The notes below the pieces were generated by a model, which worked only from the letters and a program-made list of their open reading frames with translations, was not told the DNA's origin and made no database searches. Shown one piece after another: positions 53,466 through 62,718 of a stretch of DNA of 64,000 nucleotides. This DNA comes from Peribacillus muralis (GTDB taxonomy: Bacteria > Bacillota > Bacilli > Bacillales > DSM-1321), in assembly GCF_001439925.1 (NCBI RefSeq), contig NZ_LMBV01000003.1:62001-126000 (forward strand), given 5' to 3'. Position numbers and translations under genes: made by a program. Position 1 is the stretch's first letter. The number at the start of each line of letters is the position of its first letter.

Positions 53466-53512
53466 TCCAAAATTTGAGGGGGGCAATCTGGATGCCACCT
53501 TCAATTTTGGTA
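53466..53512 (-). terminator. imperfect hairpin at the 3' end of the NadD-like gene
   Basis: CCAAAATTTGAGG...CCTTCAATTTTGG with GGCA/TGCC inner pairs, overlapping the stop codon. No long T-run, so termination is uncertain. Confidence 0.45.
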
Positions 53513-54142
53513 CAGCTTTTTGTTCAAGATATATTGATAACACCGATCAGGCAATAAATATCTCGGTTCCCCACCCATCGCGAATTCATCTCTTATATAT
53601 GTGGAACTGATCTCCATGGAAAGACCTTTATCGATAAGGTGAAACGTATTGCCATCATCATAATTCCTAAGCAAAGGACTCTTGGAAATGATCTTCAGCA
53701 TATCTATCCCATCACGTGCCATCACGATGAATTTATGATTGGCAATCAATTTTTCCCTGAATTTCCAGCGTAAGTGCACAGGCTGTTCCTGATTATCCAT
53801 ATCACCCAGCAAATCGGCACCCATTATAAAATACACTTCGTCCCCGGGGTACCGAGATTTAAAGAATTCCATCGTATACCATGTATATTGCTTACCCGTA
53901 CCGGCCCGTTCGTTGATTTCATAGTCACTAACTTCAAATAATGGATTATCCTCTATTGCCATGCCAAGCATTTCCCAACGATTCTCATTGCTCGTTTTCA
54001 TCTGTTTATCGATGCGACCATTTGCGCAAGGCAAAAAAATCACCTTATCTAGCTTTGCACGATGAGCAATCGTGGATGCTGTCCATAAATGAACATTCGT
54101 GACTGGATCAAAGGAAGAACCATAAATTCCAATTTTACCCAT
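53501..54142 (-). CDS. NadD-like nucleotidyltransferase
   Basis: About 213 residues of the nicotinate-nucleotide adenylyltransferase family. Seen are the N-terminal GIYGSSFDPVTNVHL (the usual T/H-x-G-H motif has Val for Gly), FIMGADLL in the middle and the late ISSTYIRD motif. NadD makes NaAD from NaMN and ATP; a canonical nadD should sit with yqeK elsewhere, so this is probably a paralogue with a different or accessory substrate. The start MGKIGIYG follows GGAGGGATG. The gene lies between two copies of a 187-bp repeat. Confidence 0.78.
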   Translation of the reverse strand: MGKIGIYGSSFDPVTNVHLWTASTIAHRAKLDKVIFLPCANGRIDKQMKTSNENRWEMLGMAIEDNPLFEVSDYEINERAGTGKQYTWYTMEFFKSRYPGDEVYFIMGADLLGDMDNQEQPVHLRWKFREKLIANHKFIVMARDGIDMLKIISKSPLLRNYDDGNTFHLIDKGLSMEISSTYIRDEFAMGGEPRYLLPDRCYQYILNKKLYQN

Positions 54143-54275
54143 ACAAACATCCCTCCTCATCAGCCCTTTTTTCAACCTGCCTGGCAGGTATCATCAAAAT
54201 GGTACTCATTCGATTTCGTTAGCTCTGTTTCGATATGACCGATTACCGATGACCGCTGAGCACCCCCAACCAACA

Positions 54276-54462
54276 TTGCATCAAGTTTGAGGTGGTTTCT
54301 CAAAAAAATTGCGCTTTTCACCCGCAATTGGGGCCGTTTCTCGTCAATTTCTTGCCTTACTCGTAAATTCGGCCCCGGTTCTTCGTATAATTACTGCTTT
54401 CTTTCATCATTTCAGAGCGTTACTCGCGAGTTAAGGCTTTGCATCGAATTTAAGGAGGGTTC
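54276..54462 (+). repeat. 187-bp direct repeat, copy B
   Basis: Second copy of the repeat at 53174-53360, 1102 bp further on in the same orientation. The pair flanks the NadD-like gene and ends 40 bp from kynA. Confidence 0.85.
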
Positions 54463-54501
54463 TGATCAAGTGGCTGATTTATTTTCCCTTCCAGTTAAAG
54501 G

Positions 54502-55347
54502 CTACAACTTCGTTCTTAACGTCCAAAGCTCAGGAAAAATAGGCTGGTCGACCACTTTTTTCAGATAACTTACACCTGTCGATCCACCGGTTCCCATCCG
54601 ATGTCCGATGATCCGTTCTACGGTGCTCATGTGATTGAATCTCCAGAATTGTTGCTGACTGCCGATATCAACGAGTTTTTCGGCCAACTCATACAAATCC
54701 CAATATGCATGAACATCACGGTACACCGTCAGCCAAGCACTTTCAACACTATCGTTAATTCGATACGTTTCGGACCAATCCCTGTTCAAGACGGATTCAT
54801 CAACAGGAAGCCCTCTTGCAGCCAAAGCTCCAATGGCCGCATCGTAAATGCTAGGCTGATTCAAAGCAGCCATCATCGTCTCGTTTAGTTCAGGCCGATG
54901 ATGGAAAACCGCTAATAATTGTTGATTTTTTTGTCCGAGGGCAAACTCTATCAACCTGTTCTGAAATGATTGGAAGCCGGAGGAGTTTCCTAGTTTCTCG
55001 CGGAATTCCATATAATCCGAGGGCGTTAAGGTTGCAAGTACATTCCACGATTGAACAAGTTGCTGCTGGATCCTGACGACTCTGGATAACATCTTAATGG
55101 AAGGCTCCAAACGCCCCTCGGTGATGTGCTCCGTTGCTGCGGTCAATTCATGGAGAATCAGTTTCATCCATAATTCACTCGTTTGATGGATGATGATGAA
55201 CAGCATTTCATCATGATGTCCGGATAGAAGATGCTGACTGGATAATAGTTGATTTACATGCAGGTAATCCCCATAAGACATCTCCTTAGCAAAATCAGTA
55301 ACAATTCCTTCTTCCAAAGGAGGTTTATCCATCGGTCCTTTATCCAT
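54502..55347 (-). CDS. kynA: tryptophan 2,3-dioxygenase
   Basis: 281 residues, full length. A cytoplasmic haem enzyme that opens the indole ring of tryptophan to N-formylkynurenine. Seen are [17 protein letters not shown] (His54) and [20 protein letters not shown] (haem ligand His239). Third gene of an operon with an amino acid permease and an esterase-like gene. kynB and kynU, the usual partners in bacilli, are absent from the window. Confidence 0.95.
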   Translation of the reverse strand: MDKGPMDKPPLEEGIVTDFAKEMSYGDYLHVNQLLSSQHLLSGHHDEMLFIIIHQTSELWMKLILHELTAATEHITEGRLEPSIKMLSRVVRIQQQLVQSWNVLATLTPSDYMEFREKLGNSSGFQSFQNRLIEFALGQKNQQLLAVFHHRPELNETMMAALNQPSIYDAAIGALAARGLPVDESVLNRDWSETYRINDSVESAWLTVYRDVHAYWDLYELAEKLVDIGSQQQFWRFNHMSTVERIIGHRMGTGGSTGVSYLKKVVDQPIFPELWTLRTKL

Positions 55348-55363
55348 ACATTTCCTCTCCCAA

Positions 55364-56713
55364 TCACTTGCTTTTGATTTTCACCATGAATGTATAAACG
55401 ATGCAAAGAAAAACCAACCAAGGAACACCGAACTGAAGAACGATTTTAAATGGGCCAGTAAACCAAGTCGATACCGTCAAAGCAAACAAAAGCAAGGCGC
55501 CAAGGATCGTTAAATACGGAAAACCTAACATGTTAACCGGTAATTTACGCCCGCCTGATTTCTCCCAGCTCTTCCTGAAATATAAATGGGAGATGAACAC
55601 CATGAACCAGGTGAAAATGGCTCCGAACATCGAAATCCCCATCATGAAGGCATAGGAAGTATCAGGAAGCAGTACCTTTACAGCTGCAGCAAGAAAAATG
55701 CCCAAAGTAGAAATGAGCAAAGCTCTTGTCGGAACCCCATTTCGACTCACTTTCCGAAAAAATGCCGGCGCCTGCCTATGCTCGGCTAATGAAAATATCA
55801 TCCTGGTGGAGGCATATAATTGACTATTCATTGCAGATAAAGCAGCCGTTAAAATAATGAAGTTCATGATTCCCGATGCACCAGGAATATTGAGGATCTC
55901 CATCACCCTGACAAAAGGGCTTTTATCAATTCCAGCGTCTTGCCAAGGTACAATCATCAGCATGATCCCGATTGTCAGTACATAAAAAGTTGCGAGTCTG
56001 AAAACAGTCGCCTTTAAAGCTTTCGGGACGGCAATATCAGGGTCCTTTGCTTCTCCAGCCGTTACGGCAATCAGTTCCGTTCCTAAAAAGCTGAAGAGCG
56101 AGATGAAGATGGCGACCCAAAGACCCCAGTAACCGAATGGCAGAAATCCATCGGGACCGCCGTAGTTCTCCACGCCGATTCCGCTTGCTGGCTCGGCACC
56201 GATAATCACGTACGCTCCTAATAAAATGAAGATGACGATGGCGCTTATTTTAATCATTGAAAACAGATACTCGAAATTTCCGAATGTATTGACGCTTGTT
56301 GCGTTTACAAAGATAAGCAAGGCAGCAAAAAGGAATATCCAAAGGCTTCCAGGTACGTCAGGAAACCAATATTTCATATATACCGCGATGGCACTCACTT
56401 CAACCCCAATGGCCAGGACATTCGCGATCCAATACGAATACCTCACAACAAATCCAGCAAATGGACTGATATATTTCTCGGCAATCGTCCCAAAGGATCC
56501 CGATGTTGGATGGGCTACCGTCATTTCTGCCAAACAGCCCATCAAGAGAAGGACAATGAAGGCACCTATTGCATAGCTGATCAGGACACTGGGCCCTGCT
56601 GTCGAAATCGCAAGGCCACTGCCCAGAAATAAACCGGTGCCTATTGCACACCCCATGGCAATCATGGTGATTTGATTCGATGATAATTCACGACGAAGCT
56701 TATTCTTCTCCAT
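55364..56713 (-). CDS. amino acid permease (AAT/APC family)
   Basis: 449 residues with twelve membrane helices. The N-terminal [23 protein letters not shown] and the [14 protein letters not shown] segment are typical of the AAT group (proline, GABA, aromatic amino acid permeases). Its place 16 bp upstream of kynA suggests that it imports tryptophan or a kynurenine-pathway compound. GGGAGCAAC precedes the ATG. Confidence 0.9.
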   Translation of the reverse strand: MEKNKLRRELSSNQITMIAMGCAIGTGLFLGSGLAISTAGPSVLISYAIGAFIVLLLMGCLAEMTVAHPTSGSFGTIAEKYISPFAGFVVRYSYWIANVLAIGVEVSAIAVYMKYWFPDVPGSLWIFLFAALLIFVNATSVNTFGNFEYLFSMIKISAIVIFILLGAYVIIGAEPASGIGVENYGGPDGFLPFGYWGLWVAIFISLFSFLGTELIAVTAGEAKDPDIAVPKALKATVFRLATFYVLTIGIMLMIVPWQDAGIDKSPFVRVMEILNIPGASGIMNFIILTAALSAMNSQLYASTRMIFSLAEHRQAPAFFRKVSRNGVPTRALLISTLGIFLAAAVKVLLPDTSYAFMMGISMFGAIFTWFMVFISHLYFRKSWEKSGGRKLPVNMLGFPYLTILGALLLFALTVSTWFTGPFKIVLQFGVPWLVFLCIVYTFMVKIKSK

Positions 56714-56798
56714 ATGTTGCTCCCATCTTAGGCAATGATATCCCTCTTATTTTGTTCGTTTTTCGTATAACCAAGGCTCGGCTGCCTCCAGCCATCGT

Positions 56799-58268
56799 TC
56801 ATTTGTAAATTCCTGCGCCTTCCCATGCCAACCTTACCATTCTATTAGGATCTTTTTCAATATAATCTCTTTTATTAAAAATCATCGTGTAACGATTAAC
56901 TTCATTGTATTTCGGCCATATTTCCCCTTCTGGCGGATTTGGGTCCCCATATCTAGCAAAATTGAGCCAGTGATTACTTATTCTGTTTGAAACCTTATGC
57001 GCTGTTGGCCTGAAACGCTCGGAGTTGATTCGCTTCACAAGCGTGGCACCGAAAGTCCGGAAAGCGAAGGGACGTTCCAAACGAGGCATCATCCCCCTTT
57101 TACTAAAGCGAATGGCAGCGTCAAAGCGATACATCCATGTTTTTTCCAAACGGCTGTATGCCTCAGCATACAAAATGGAAGGGATAAGGTAGGTTGCATA
57201 ACAGCCTATGTCAAGCAGCGCTTCCTTTTCAGGGAAGCACCAATAAGCATATTTAATCCGCTCTTTCGCCTCTGGGTCAGTGTATTTGAACATTTCATCG
57301 ATCATCTCTGCATTTGTCGGGATGAAAGAGGGGACGAATAATGACATATCGTCTTGATTTGTTCCTATAAGCAACGGTATTCGTTCGGTTTTTTTGGAGC
57401 GGATCGAATCAAGTGGATATTCAGGCAAAAAGTCACCATCAACGAAAGGTCCAAACGGTAGCAAACCGGGCATAGCCTGTGAGTTCTCCTTTAACAAACG
57501 CGAGGACGCCGCGACGATATCTGCAGCTGGAAGTGTTTTCAAACGATTAATTTCATCTTTGCCAATCCCCAAGATCTGAAGGAATTTTTCACTAACTTGC
57601 CTTGCCATTCCTTTTCTGTATACAGATGTCGGGGTAGGGCTTTCCGCAATGGCCTTTTGAAAAAGTCCTCTTGCCGAAGGGACAGTCAATAAGGTCGTTA
57701 CAGCATTCCCTCCAGACAATTGCCCAAAAATCGTAACATTTTCCGGATCTCCGCCAAAAACCTCTATATTTTCCTTGATCCATCTTAATGATGCCACTTG
57801 GTCGCGTAAACCTAAATTGGTTTCGAATTGGTCATCTTCTTCAGTAAAATCCAAGAATCCAAGAGCCCCTGACCTATAATTGATGCTTACTACGACCACA
57901 TCTCCATTCTTAGCCATTACATGTCCATCATACTGATCGATGGACCCAGCTCCGGATATGTATGCCCCACCTGGAATCCATACCATGACGGGCCGCTTTT
58001 TATCATCAGCTCTCGGTGACCATATATTAAGGAACAAGCAATCTTCATCCATTTTTTCAGTACCTGCCCAACCGCTTGGCTGTGGTGGAATGGCACCGAA
58101 TTCCACTGCATCCGATACACCACTCCATTTCTCGACCGGCTCCGGTGAGCGAAAACGCAAGGCAGCAACTGGAGCCTTCGCATACCTGACTCCGCGCCAA
58201 ACGCATATATCGTTTTCCATCGTCCCCTGAAGATGCCCTTTTGTCGTCGTTACGATTGATCCTATCAT
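56799..58268 (-). CDS. type-B carboxylesterase homologue with a degenerate active site
   Basis: 489 residues, the length and fold signature of PnbA-type carboxylesterases (EDCLFLNIW, GALGFLDF, NLGLRDQVASLRWIKENIEVFGG). The catalytic triad is lost: the nucleophile motif GESAGG is GQLSGG, putting Leu184 at the serine position; the acidic residue is Asp307 in GTNQDD instead of Glu; and the histidine position is Pro395 in MMPRLERPF. The oxyanion-hole HGG is PGG. The reading frame is intact with a good ribosome site, so it is probably an expressed pseudoenzyme. It heads the permease-kynA operon. Confidence 0.85.
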   Translation of the reverse strand: MIGSIVTTTKGHLQGTMENDICVWRGVRYAKAPVAALRFRSPEPVEKWSGVSDAVEFGAIPPQPSGWAGTEKMDEDCLFLNIWSPRADDKKRPVMVWIPGGAYISGAGSIDQYDGHVMAKNGDVVVVSINYRSGALGFLDFTEEDDQFETNLGLRDQVASLRWIKENIEVFGGDPENVTIFGQLSGGNAVTTLLTVPSARGLFQKAIAESPTPTSVYRKGMARQVSEKFLQILGIGKDEINRLKTLPAADIVAASSRLLKENSQAMPGLLPFGPFVDGDFLPEYPLDSIRSKKTERIPLLIGTNQDDMSLFVPSFIPTNAEMIDEMFKYTDPEAKERIKYAYWCFPEKEALLDIGCYATYLIPSILYAEAYSRLEKTWMYRFDAAIRFSKRGMMPRLERPFAFRTFGATLVKRINSERFRPTAHKVSNRISNHWLNFARYGDPNPPEGEIWPKYNEVNRYTMIFNKRDYIEKDPNRMVRLAWEGAGIYK

Positions 58269-58278
58269 TCACTCTCAC

Positions 58279-58497
58279 CTCTCCAATTAGTTTTGGTACT
58301 TAAGTTCTTCTTTTTCGATTCCTTTATCTCCTTCATCTTTACGAAAAAAGAATATAAAGGATAAAATGCAGCTGTCCAATAGGCAAAAAAAGACCCTAAC
58401 AGGCCTTTTCAGTTTGTAGACATAATATTTCGGTTATACATCCTATATTTCATTGGCTTGCCGTACGCTTCTGAGAAAACTAATTCCACTAACTTAT
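58279..58497. other. intergenic region upstream of the esterase-like operon
   Basis: AT-rich, without ORFs. Should hold the promoter of the esterase-permease-kynA operon. Contains another GTTTGTAGAC word. Confidence 0.4.
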
Positions 58498-58551
58498 GCC
58501 TACATAGAAAACCCGTCCTCTGACGAAGGAGGACGGGTTTTCTATGTAGGC
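58498..58551 (-). terminator. very long perfect hairpin after pgmB
   Basis: 23-bp arms that are perfectly complementary (58498-58520 and 58529-58551) around the 8-nt loop TGACGAAG; inner part AAAACCCGTCCTC/GAGGACGGGTTTT. It lies 37 bp past the pgmB stop and probably ends the operon, though the T-run is inside the stem. Confidence 0.8.
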
Positions 58552-58588
58552 TCAACACTTTGTTTATAGGAATCATTTTGTTGTAACG

Positions 58589-59278
58589 TTATCTTACGGA
58601 CTTTATTTCTATCCATTTTTTATATTCAGCACTGATTACTTCCCAATTGAGTTCGTTCGTTGCATCTACCCGATAATCAGATTTGAAAAGGGTATTGCCA
58701 ACACCTACCGCAAACATATCACTTGCCTTGATCGAGTCGATGCCTGCAGAGGCATCTTCAATACCGATTGATCGTTTTGGGTCAGCCGAAAGTTGTTTAC
58801 ATGCAGTTAGGAAAATTTCCGGATCAGGTTTTGACTTTTTCACTTTTGAAGCATCGACAACATAATCAAAAGTATCCTCTAACTGAAGTGCATTCAGAAC
58901 TGTGCTTGCATTTCTCGAAACAGATGCAAGGCCAATGGGGAGTCCTGCACTTTTAATAGCGGTGATCAGCTCCACTATCCCCGGCAGGATATCTTGAGGA
59001 GTCAAATGCTTCAGAAACTGACAATAATGTTGATTCTTCTTTTCAGCCATTGTTTCTTTTTCACGTAACGTAAAGTCGTTTTGCCGATTGCCTTCTTGTA
59101 AGATCAGCTCGAGTGAAGCCATGCGGCTTACGCCTTTTAGCCTCTCGTTAAAGACCTCGTCAATATCGATGTCTACTTCTCTGGCGAGTTCCCGCCAAGC
59201 CAGGAAATGATAATGCGCTGTATCCGTTATGACCCCATCAAGGTCGAATATTACAGCATCAATCAATTTTTCATCCAT
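58589..59278 (-). CDS. pgmB: beta-phosphoglucomutase
   Basis: 229 residues of the HAD superfamily. Converts beta-glucose 1-phosphate to glucose 6-phosphate. The nucleophile and acid/base aspartates are Asp12 and Asp14 in IFDLDGVITDT; other motifs are SVSRNA, KKSKPDPEIF and IGIEDASAGI. The start MDEKLIDA is chosen over an ATG six codons earlier. It overlaps the glycerate kinase gene. Its presence shows that the upstream GH65 enzyme releases beta-glucose 1-phosphate. Confidence 0.94.
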   Translation of the reverse strand: MDEKLIDAVIFDLDGVITDTAHYHFLAWRELAREVDIDIDEVFNERLKGVSRMASLELILQEGNRQNDFTLREKETMAEKKNQHYCQFLKHLTPQDILPGIVELITAIKSAGLPIGLASVSRNASTVLNALQLEDTFDYVVDASKVKKSKPDPEIFLTACKQLSADPKRSIGIEDASAGIDSIKASDMFAVGVGNTLFKSDYRVDATNELNWEVISAEYKKWIEIKSVR

Positions 59279-60416
59279 TAGAACCGTCCCTTTCATTTCG
59301 AAGCAGTGCTGCTACATTTCGAGATGTTCTCTCGATATTCACAAATGCACCGCTTAGAATGTTTTCAATTGGCAGCATGGCAGGAATGGTGGGGAAAATC
59401 GCATCAAAGCCATGATCGTAAAGAGCTTCCGAACCTTCACCCACACTTCCGCAAATCGCTATCACCTTCGCTTTTCGCGGCGCACATTTAGCTACGCCCG
59501 CAGGTGCTTTTCCAAATATGGTTTGGCTATCTATTTTTCCTTCGCCGACAATCACGATATCGGCATCTTGGCAAATCTCTTTCACCTTTAAATGCTCCAG
59601 CACGAGGTCAATGCCCTTCCTTAATTGTGCTCCTGTGAATAAAAGCAGACCTGCTCCCATCCCTCCGCCTGCACCGCTACCTGGCAAGGAGGAGACATCT
59701 GTTTCCATATAGTCGCCTGCGAGCTTAAAAAACCTGCTCATCGCTTGATCCATCTCATTCAGCAAATCCATTGGCAGCCCTTTTTGTGGTCCGTAAATAT
59801 AAGTTGCACCGTTATTGCCCGTTAAGGGATTATCGACATCTGCTGCCACAGTGATTCTTACAGTATCCAAACGCCGATCACGGTTCATATCAGATAATGA
59901 AGCTATACGAAAAAGATCCTTGCCGGTACCCTTCACCGGGTTTCCTTGTTCATCGGAAAATTGATAACCAAGTGCGGATGCCATGCCCACTCCTCCATCA
60001 TTCGTCGAGCTGCCGCCCACTCCAATGATTAATTCCTTTGCACCCTGATCAATCGCATGAAGCATCAGTTCTCCCACACCAAAGGAAGTGGTATGTAATG
60101 GATTTCGGCTGTCTTTAGGTACAAGGTGTAATCCGCAAGCCTCCGCCATTTCAATAAAAGCGGTCTTCCCATCAATCGAGAATGCTATTTTCGCTTCTAC
60201 CGGAATTCCAAGCGGACCTGTAACGGATATGCTTTTGATACGTCCCTTATGTGCGGATACGAGAGCTTTGACCGTACCTTCACCGCCGTCTGCAATCGGC
60301 AGTAAATGATACTCCGCTTTCGGGAAAATGGACAGAAATCCGGCTTGAATTGCTCTTGCCACCTCGTCTGCTGGTAAACTCTCTTTAAATGAATCTGGTG
60401 CAATGACAACTTTCAT
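59271..60416 (-). CDS. glycerate kinase (GlxK/GarK family)
   Basis: 381 residues of the glycerate kinase type-1 family; phosphorylates D-glycerate, usually to 2-phosphoglycerate. Seen are VVIAPDSFKESL, IADGGEGT, IIGVGGSSTNDGG and GSGAGGGMGAGL. GGGAGGC precedes the ATG. Placed between the GH65 phosphorylase and pgmB with overlaps or short gaps, which implies that the sugar substrate of the operon contains glycerate. Confidence 0.93.
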   Translation of the reverse strand: MKVVIAPDSFKESLPADEVARAIQAGFLSIFPKAEYHLLPIADGGEGTVKALVSAHKGRIKSISVTGPLGIPVEAKIAFSIDGKTAFIEMAEACGLHLVPKDSRNPLHTTSFGVGELMLHAIDQGAKELIIGVGGSSTNDGGVGMASALGYQFSDEQGNPVKGTGKDLFRIASLSDMNRDRRLDTVRITVAADVDNPLTGNNGATYIYGPQKGLPMDLLNEMDQAMSRFFKLAGDYMETDVSSLPGSGAGGGMGAGLLLFTGAQLRKGIDLVLEHLKVKEICQDADIVIVGEGKIDSQTIFGKAPAGVAKCAPRKAKVIAICGSVGEGSEALYDHGFDAIFPTIPAMLPIENILSGAFVNIERTSRNVAALLRNERDGSNG

Positions 60417-60489
60417 GTTTGCCTCCCATTTTATGAATGATCGCTTGCAAGAACGAACGCCTCTTCTACTAATGAAATGAAATGGGCAA

Positions 60490-62718
60490 TTATATATATT
60501 GAAGTTCTACTTCAACTTTGTTCGTAACGAGGAATTCAGTCCCATTTAGTTCAATACATACATCATCACCCGAAACCTTCGTTATGACGGCTTGTTTGTG
60601 GGTTAGGGCTATATGTAAGCGAGATCCTTGAAACATGATCGGAAAAGCAAGTTCTGACCATTCCGATGGCAGCTTAGGGTCCAAACTTAACCGCTGATTC
60701 TTGATCGAGACATTTGCAAAACCGAAAATTGCAGCCATCCAGATGGCACCAAGGGATGCAGCATGAAGTCCCTCATCAGAGGATTGCGGATTCGGGCCCA
60801 AGTCGATTAAACAGCTCTCCTGGAAAAATTCGTATGACTTATCGATATCCCCCGCCCTTGCTGCAACTATGGCATGAATCGCTTTGCTCAGAGAAGAATC
60901 GTGGATGGTATGCTCCTCATAATAATGCAGGTTTTCAGAGATTACATCTTGTGAAAATAAATCTGGTAACAAGTAGAGCAGCATGACGACATCCGCCTGT
61001 TTTAAGATTTGCATCTCATTCACTTCTTGACGTGAATAATCCATAAGTATGCCCTGACTGCCCTGAGCTTCTTTGTACCGTGAAAGATCGATCTCAGGCT
61101 TGCTCAGAAACGTATCATCTTGAGGAATGATTTTATGATCATTAGCTTTAGGTAAATATAAACGGTTCAAAAACTCATGTCCCCGTTCCTTTAATTGATG
61201 ATCATGGTCCCCGTACTTTTCCATAAAAAACAGCGCCTGCTCGACATTGAACCAAGCCATATAATTGGTGAATGCATTATTATTGACGTGCTCCGTATAC
61301 TCATCCGGTCCGATGACATCTTTAATAACAAGCTGGCCAGTTTCTTCGACTGCCCGGCTGATCCAAAACCTGCTCGTTTCCTTAAGAAGCTCCAGCCCTT
61401 CCTTTTTCATGAATGTTTCGTCTAATGTATTTTGGTAGTATTTCACCACGGTATAGGCAATGTCTGCAACAATATGGTGCTCTGCCAAAGCGGAGGCCAC
61501 CTTCTGCCGCTTCCCGGTTTTGATGTTAATGGCTGCAAATTCAGGTGTTTCTTCTTCACCAGTAAATGCACTTTCCCAAGGGAATAAAGCACCTTCATAA
61601 CCATTGGCTGCAGCTTTTCCCATTGCCTGCTTCAATCTCAAATAACGGTAACGCAAAAGCTTTCTCGCTTTTTCCGGCTCCGTAAACAGATGGAAGGGTG
61701 TTATGAATATTTCCGTATCCCAAAAAACATGACCTTTATACCCTTCTCCCGTCAAGCCCTTTGCACCAACGCTAAACCGTTCATCATGAGCAGGTGTCAT
61801 GATCTCCAGTTGATATAGAGAAAAGTCGATGGCAAGCTGGTCAAAATCCCTCGTGGATGCCACTTTGATGCGCTTTTCCTTCCAGAATTGCGCCCACTGT
61901 CCTGCCGACTTATGCAGCAAAGCATCATATCCAGCAACAGAGTAGCTTCTTAGTGCCGCTTCGCTTGCCACTTCAGGGCTTTCCCCTCTCAAATCACCAT
62001 CTAAGGACGTAAATACGACTGCCATTTTTTCAAGAATGGAAGGAGTATCAACTTGAAGTTCCTGCTTAATGGTCGATAGCAACTGCCTATTTTTGGAAGC
62101 GTGAGCAATTTCGGCATTGGCTGAAAAAGTACAACATGCCGCAAGTGCGATCGTATGGCCTGATTCGGTCGTCTTATAGATCCCTTGCAGCAGGTCGCCT
62201 TCCTTAACACGAACCTTTTCTTCAATAAGATGCTGTCTTCCAAAATTGGTTTGCTGAGCATTGATTCCCGTCACGATCTTCATTTGAGCAGGTTTATCCA
62301 AAGAGGTTACCGTCAATTTAGTTGCCAGTACATGGAGGTCGTTTTTGGCAGCAAAACGTTGAAACGTAAGGCGGAAACGTGAATCAGCAGGACTTTTCCA
62401 TAATATATCACGGCGCAATTCCCCGTTTTCAAGATTCAACTGACGCTTGTATGATAGGATTTCTCCCGTTAATAGAGAAAAAACCTCTCCATCAAACTCA
62501 ATAGTCATGCCTACCATATCCGGCAAATTGACTAAATCCGACGGTTCATTGGCTGTGGCTTTATTATAAATCCCTGCCACATACATCCCTCTTGTTTGAT
62601 CTACATAATTCTCTTCATGGGAAGCACGCAGACCAAGGTAGCCGTTTCCTGCAGTCATTAAACTAGCAAACTTATTTATATACCGCGAATCGAATGTATT
62701 TTCATCTAATTTTTTCAT
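60490..62718 (-). CDS. GH65-family glycoside phosphorylase
   Basis: 742 residues: N-terminal beta-sandwich (about 1-260), linker, (alpha/alpha)6 catalytic domain (about 300-650) and C-terminal beta domain. It is an inverting phosphorylase of alpha-glucosides that yields beta-glucose 1-phosphate. The general acid is Glu473 in IGPDEYTEHVNNNAFTNYM; substrate region VFWDTEIF (about 331-338), phosphate-site segments HHIVADIAY and ILKQADVVM. The motif is GPDEY, as in trehalose/kojibiose-type enzymes, not the GPNEY I recall for maltose phosphorylases. Acceptor unknown; glycerate is suggested by the neighbouring kinase. Confidence 0.88.
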   Translation of the reverse strand: MKKLDENTFDSRYINKFASLMTAGNGYLGLRASHEENYVDQTRGMYVAGIYNKATANEPSDLVNLPDMVGMTIEFDGEVFSLLTGEILSYKRQLNLENGELRRDILWKSPADSRFRLTFQRFAAKNDLHVLATKLTVTSLDKPAQMKIVTGINAQQTNFGRQHLIEEKVRVKEGDLLQGIYKTTESGHTIALAACCTFSANAEIAHASKNRQLLSTIKQELQVDTPSILEKMAVVFTSLDGDLRGESPEVASEAALRSYSVAGYDALLHKSAGQWAQFWKEKRIKVASTRDFDQLAIDFSLYQLEIMTPAHDERFSVGAKGLTGEGYKGHVFWDTEIFITPFHLFTEPEKARKLLRYRYLRLKQAMGKAAANGYEGALFPWESAFTGEEETPEFAAINIKTGKRQKVASALAEHHIVADIAYTVVKYYQNTLDETFMKKEGLELLKETSRFWISRAVEETGQLVIKDVIGPDEYTEHVNNNAFTNYMAWFNVEQALFFMEKYGDHDHQLKERGHEFLNRLYLPKANDHKIIPQDDTFLSKPEIDLSRYKEAQGSQGILMDYSRQEVNEMQILKQADVVMLLYLLPDLFSQDVISENLHYYEEHTIHDSSLSKAIHAIVAARAGDIDKSYEFFQESCLIDLGPNPQSSDEGLHAASLGAIWMAAIFGFANVSIKNQRLSLDPKLPSEWSELAFPIMFQGSRLHIALTHKQAVITKVSGDDVCIELNGTEFLVTNKVEVELQYI

